A stretch of DNA of 7,261 nt from assembly GCA_905215665.1 (NCBI GenBank), contig CAJMQR010000058.1, positions 1 to 7,261 of the forward strand. The letters run 5' to 3'. The position numbers and the translations under genes were made by a program. The notes beneath the pieces are model-generated. The model was not told the DNA's origin, made no database searches, and was given only the letters and a program-made list of their open reading frames with translations. Below, in pieces: positions 5,742 through 7,261 of this stretch. This DNA is from an uncultured bacterium. Lineage in GTDB: Bacteria > Bacillota > Clostridia > Oscillospirales > Oscillospiraceae. Position 1 is the first letter of the stretch; every line of letters begins with the position of its first letter.

Positions 5742-5854
5742 ATGGAAACTGGCCTGTTTCGGCTGCCGCTGTGCCGGAGTTGCGGGCGAAACGGAAGCAG
5801 TTCCGGCAGAATACCGCCTGCCCTGCGCGGCGGAATAAAAAGTGGAGGTATTAC
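5742..5854 (+). promoter_or_regulatory. Folded leader of the purine permease, possible pseudoknot
   Basis: Three helices can be read. Helix A pairs GTTTCG (5756-5761) with CGAAAC (5787-5792), with CCGC/GCGG (5766-5769 / 5782-5785) possible inside it. Helix B pairs TGCCGGA (5772-5778), which lies in the loop of A, with TCCGGCA (5802-5808), giving an H-type pseudoknot or, if the inner pairs of A form, an alternative fold. CTGCCG (5763-5768) competes for 5804-5809. Helix C pairs 5814-5818 plus 5820-5821 with 5827-5833 and lies just ahead of the ribosome binding site GGAGG (5844-5848). No T run follows any stem, so control by termination is unlikely; an effect on translation or RNA stability is possible. 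I see no purine riboswitch core. The pairings are seen; regulation is inferred. Confidence 0.4.
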
Positions 5855-7255
5855 ATGGAAAAGTTCTTTGGACTGAAAAAGCATGGCACAACAGTAAAAA
5901 CAGAAATCCTTGCCGGTCTGACAACATTCATGGCAATGGCCTATATTCTGATGGTCAACGCCGGTATGTTCGGCGCTCTGGGCGATGGATACTACAACGC
6001 CGTATACATCGCAACTGCGATTTCTGCTGTTGTCGGTACAGTTCTGATCGGACTGTTGGCAAATCTTCCTCTTGCGCAGGCTTCCGGCATGGGCCTTAAC
6101 GCATTCTTTGTCTATTCCGTCTGTTTTGGCATGGGCTTCTCCTACGCCAACGCGCTGGTCATGGTTTTGATTGACGGCATCGTATTCATCCTTCTGACCG
6201 TCACCGGCCTGCGCCGCGTCATCTTTGACGCCATCCCCAAGGCGGTCAAGGCCGCAATCTCCGCAGGCATCGGCCTGTTCATCGCCTTCATCGGCCTGCA
6301 GAATGTCGGTATCGTCGTCAACAGCGACGCCACTCTGGTCGACCTGCACTCCTTTAACATCCTGTTCGGCTCGGTTACCTGGGGTCAGATCATGCCCCTG
6401 CTCGTCACCATCATCGTCGTCATCGCCATCGGCGCCATGGCCAAGAAGAAGGTCAAGGGCGCGGTGTTCTGGGGGATGATCGGCGGCGCTGTTGTGTACT
6501 ACATCCTCGGCCTCACCGTTCCGGAATTCTACACCGGCTTTGCGGAAGCCAACCTTTCGATGAACATCCTGCAGCCCTTTAAGGACTTTGCAACGCTCTC
6601 CTTTGGCAAGGTATTCACGGAAGGCTTCAACTTCTCCTCCTGGATTGCCGCCAACGGCATGGGCAGCTTTATTGTCACCTTCCTGACCACCATGCTGGCC
6701 TTCTGCATGGTCGATATGTTCGATACGCTCGGCACCCTCTTCGGCGCCTGCTCCGTCGGCGGCCTGCTTGACGAAAAGGGCAACGTTCCCAACATGAACC
6801 GCGCTATGCTGGCCGACGCCATCGCGACCTGCTTCGGCTCCGTCTGCGGCACCTCCACCGTCACCACCTTCGTCGAGTCCTCCGCAGGCGTCGCGGAAGG
6901 CGGCCGCACCGGTCTTGCCTCTATGTTCACAGCGCTGATGTTCCTGATTGCGATGTTCCTCGCCCCCGTGGCCGCACTGATCCCGTCCTGCGCAACTGCC
7001 GCAGCTCTGATCTATGTCGGCATCCTGATGATCGGCGGCGTGAAGAACATCGAGTGGTCCGATCCCGTGGAAGCCGTTCCCGCCTTCCTCACCATGGCGT
7101 TCATGCCCTTCACCTACAACATCTCCTACGGCATCGCCTTCGGTCTGATCTCCTACATCTTCATCAAGATCTTCACCGGCAAAATCAAGGAAGTCAATGC
7201 CGGCACCTGGGTCATCGGCCTGCTCTTCGGGGCTATGTTCTTCATGACCCGTTAA
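5855..7255 (+). CDS. NCS2-family purine base permease, AzgA/PbuG-type (adenine/guanine/hypoxanthine)
   Basis: This is a 466-residue integral membrane protein that should import purine bases by ion (proton) symport. It belongs to the AzgA-like branch of NCS2 (COG2252), which has the 14-segment UraA-type fold. Family blocks are clear: GLTTFMAMAYILMVN (21-35), QASGMGLNAFF (75-85, where many relatives have APGMG), DMFDTLGTL (287-295) and GTSTVTTFVESSAGVAEGG (332-350) leading into RTGLASM. The last block, with Glu341, and the DMFDT block line the substrate site in related transporters. The ATG is chosen because GGAGG (5844-5848) lies 6 bases ahead. An in-frame GTG at 5771 has no binding site and would add a basic, non-membrane stretch coded by the folded leader. 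Length is a little above B. subtilis PbuG (about 440). It has its own promoter and stands apart from the ABC operon, but shares the purine uptake theme. Which base it prefers cannot be read from the sequence. Its terminator lies beyond the window. Confidence 0.94.
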   Translation: MEKFFGLKKHGTTVKTEILAGLTTFMAMAYILMVNAGMFGALGDGYYNAVYIATAISAVVGTVLIGLLANLPLAQASGMGLNAFFVYSVCFGMGFSYANALVMVLIDGIVFILLTVTGLRRVIFDAIPKAVKAAISAGIGLFIAFIGLQNVGIVVNSDATLVDLHSFNILFGSVTWGQIMPLLVTIIVVIAIGAMAKKKVKGAVFWGMIGGAVVYYILGLTVPEFYTGFAEANLSMNILQPFKDFATLSFGKVFTEGFNFSSWIAANGMGSFIVTFLTTMLAFCMVDMFDTLGTLFGACSVGGLLDEKGNVPNMNRAMLADAIATCFGSVCGTSTVTTFVESSAGVAEGGRTGLASMFTALMFLIAMFLAPVAALIPSCATAAALIYVGILMIGGVKNIEWSDPVEAVPAFLTMAFMPFTYNISYGIAFGLISYIFIKIFTGKIKEVNAGTWVIGLLFGAMFFMTR

Positions 7256-7261
7256 GCACAT

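Noticed and set aside
5771..5854. Upstream GTG start extending the NCS2 permease by 28 residues
   Set aside because: There is no ribosome binding site before it, the extension is basic and derives from the folded leader, and family members begin near the ATG at 5855, which has GGAGG at the right distance.
5742..5854. Classical purine (guanine/adenine) riboswitch before the purine permease
   Set aside because: The three-way junction core with its conserved junction and loop sequences is not present, and no intrinsic terminator follows the helices. The same was looked for and not seen in the leaders at 316-402 and 1805-1862.
5729..7261. 510-codon minus-strand open frame opposite the NCS2 permease
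   Set aside because: It is a shadow frame rich in Asp, Gly and His that runs through the permease promoter and leader, with no homology that I recognise. The plus-strand frame has all NCS2 motifs.
1..7261. Mobile elements, CRISPR arrays, tRNA or rRNA genes
   Set aside because: No transposase or integrase frames, terminal inverted repeats, regularly spaced repeats, or tRNA/rRNA-like sequence were seen.

Overview
The window reads as part of a chromosome from an anaerobic, Gram-positive Clostridia-type bacterium, plausibly of the Oscillospiraceae/Ruminococcaceae kind. That placement is inference. It rests on coding regions rich in G and C at third codon positions set against very AT-rich gaps, on strong GGAGG-type ribosome binding sites, on near-consensus housekeeping promoters with A/T tracts upstream, on compact hairpin-plus-T terminators, and on a lipoprotein with many free cysteines.

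Layout: positions 1-402 are a gene-free control region. It holds a near-consensus promoter reading left out of the window, and a second promoter reading right into a structured leader. Next come a BMP/PnrA-family substrate-binding lipoprotein (403-1626), a very clear terminator (1640-1671), and a 190-base gap with a new promoter and a GC-rich leader hairpin. A tightly coupled three-gene unit follows: a double-domain ABC ATPase (1863-3398) and two RbsC-type permeases (3395-4492 and 4489-5481). The junctions between these genes are ATGA stop/start overlaps, and the unit ends in a strong GC hairpin (5498-5531). After a 370-base gap with its own promoter and a folded leader comes an NCS2/AzgA-type purine base permease (5855-7255), complete just before the window ends.

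How the genes work together: the lipoprotein, ATPase and two permeases form one complete BMP-type importer. It has the same gene order as Bacillus subtilis nupNOPQ (yufNOPQ), which imports guanosine and other nucleosides. The NCS2 permease next door takes up purine bases by ion symport. The neighbourhood therefore looks like a purine salvage uptake island, with one ATP-driven route, probably for nucleosides, and one secondary route for bases. The substrate of the ABC system is inferred from family and context, not proven by sequence. No nucleoside-cleaving or salvage enzyme lies within the window.

The genes are ordinary and well known. The less ordinary material is between them. There are three separate rightward promoters. 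Each transcript begins with a predicted folded leader that I cannot match to a known riboswitch class. A TTTTGWACAAA-like motif occurs near all three promoters.
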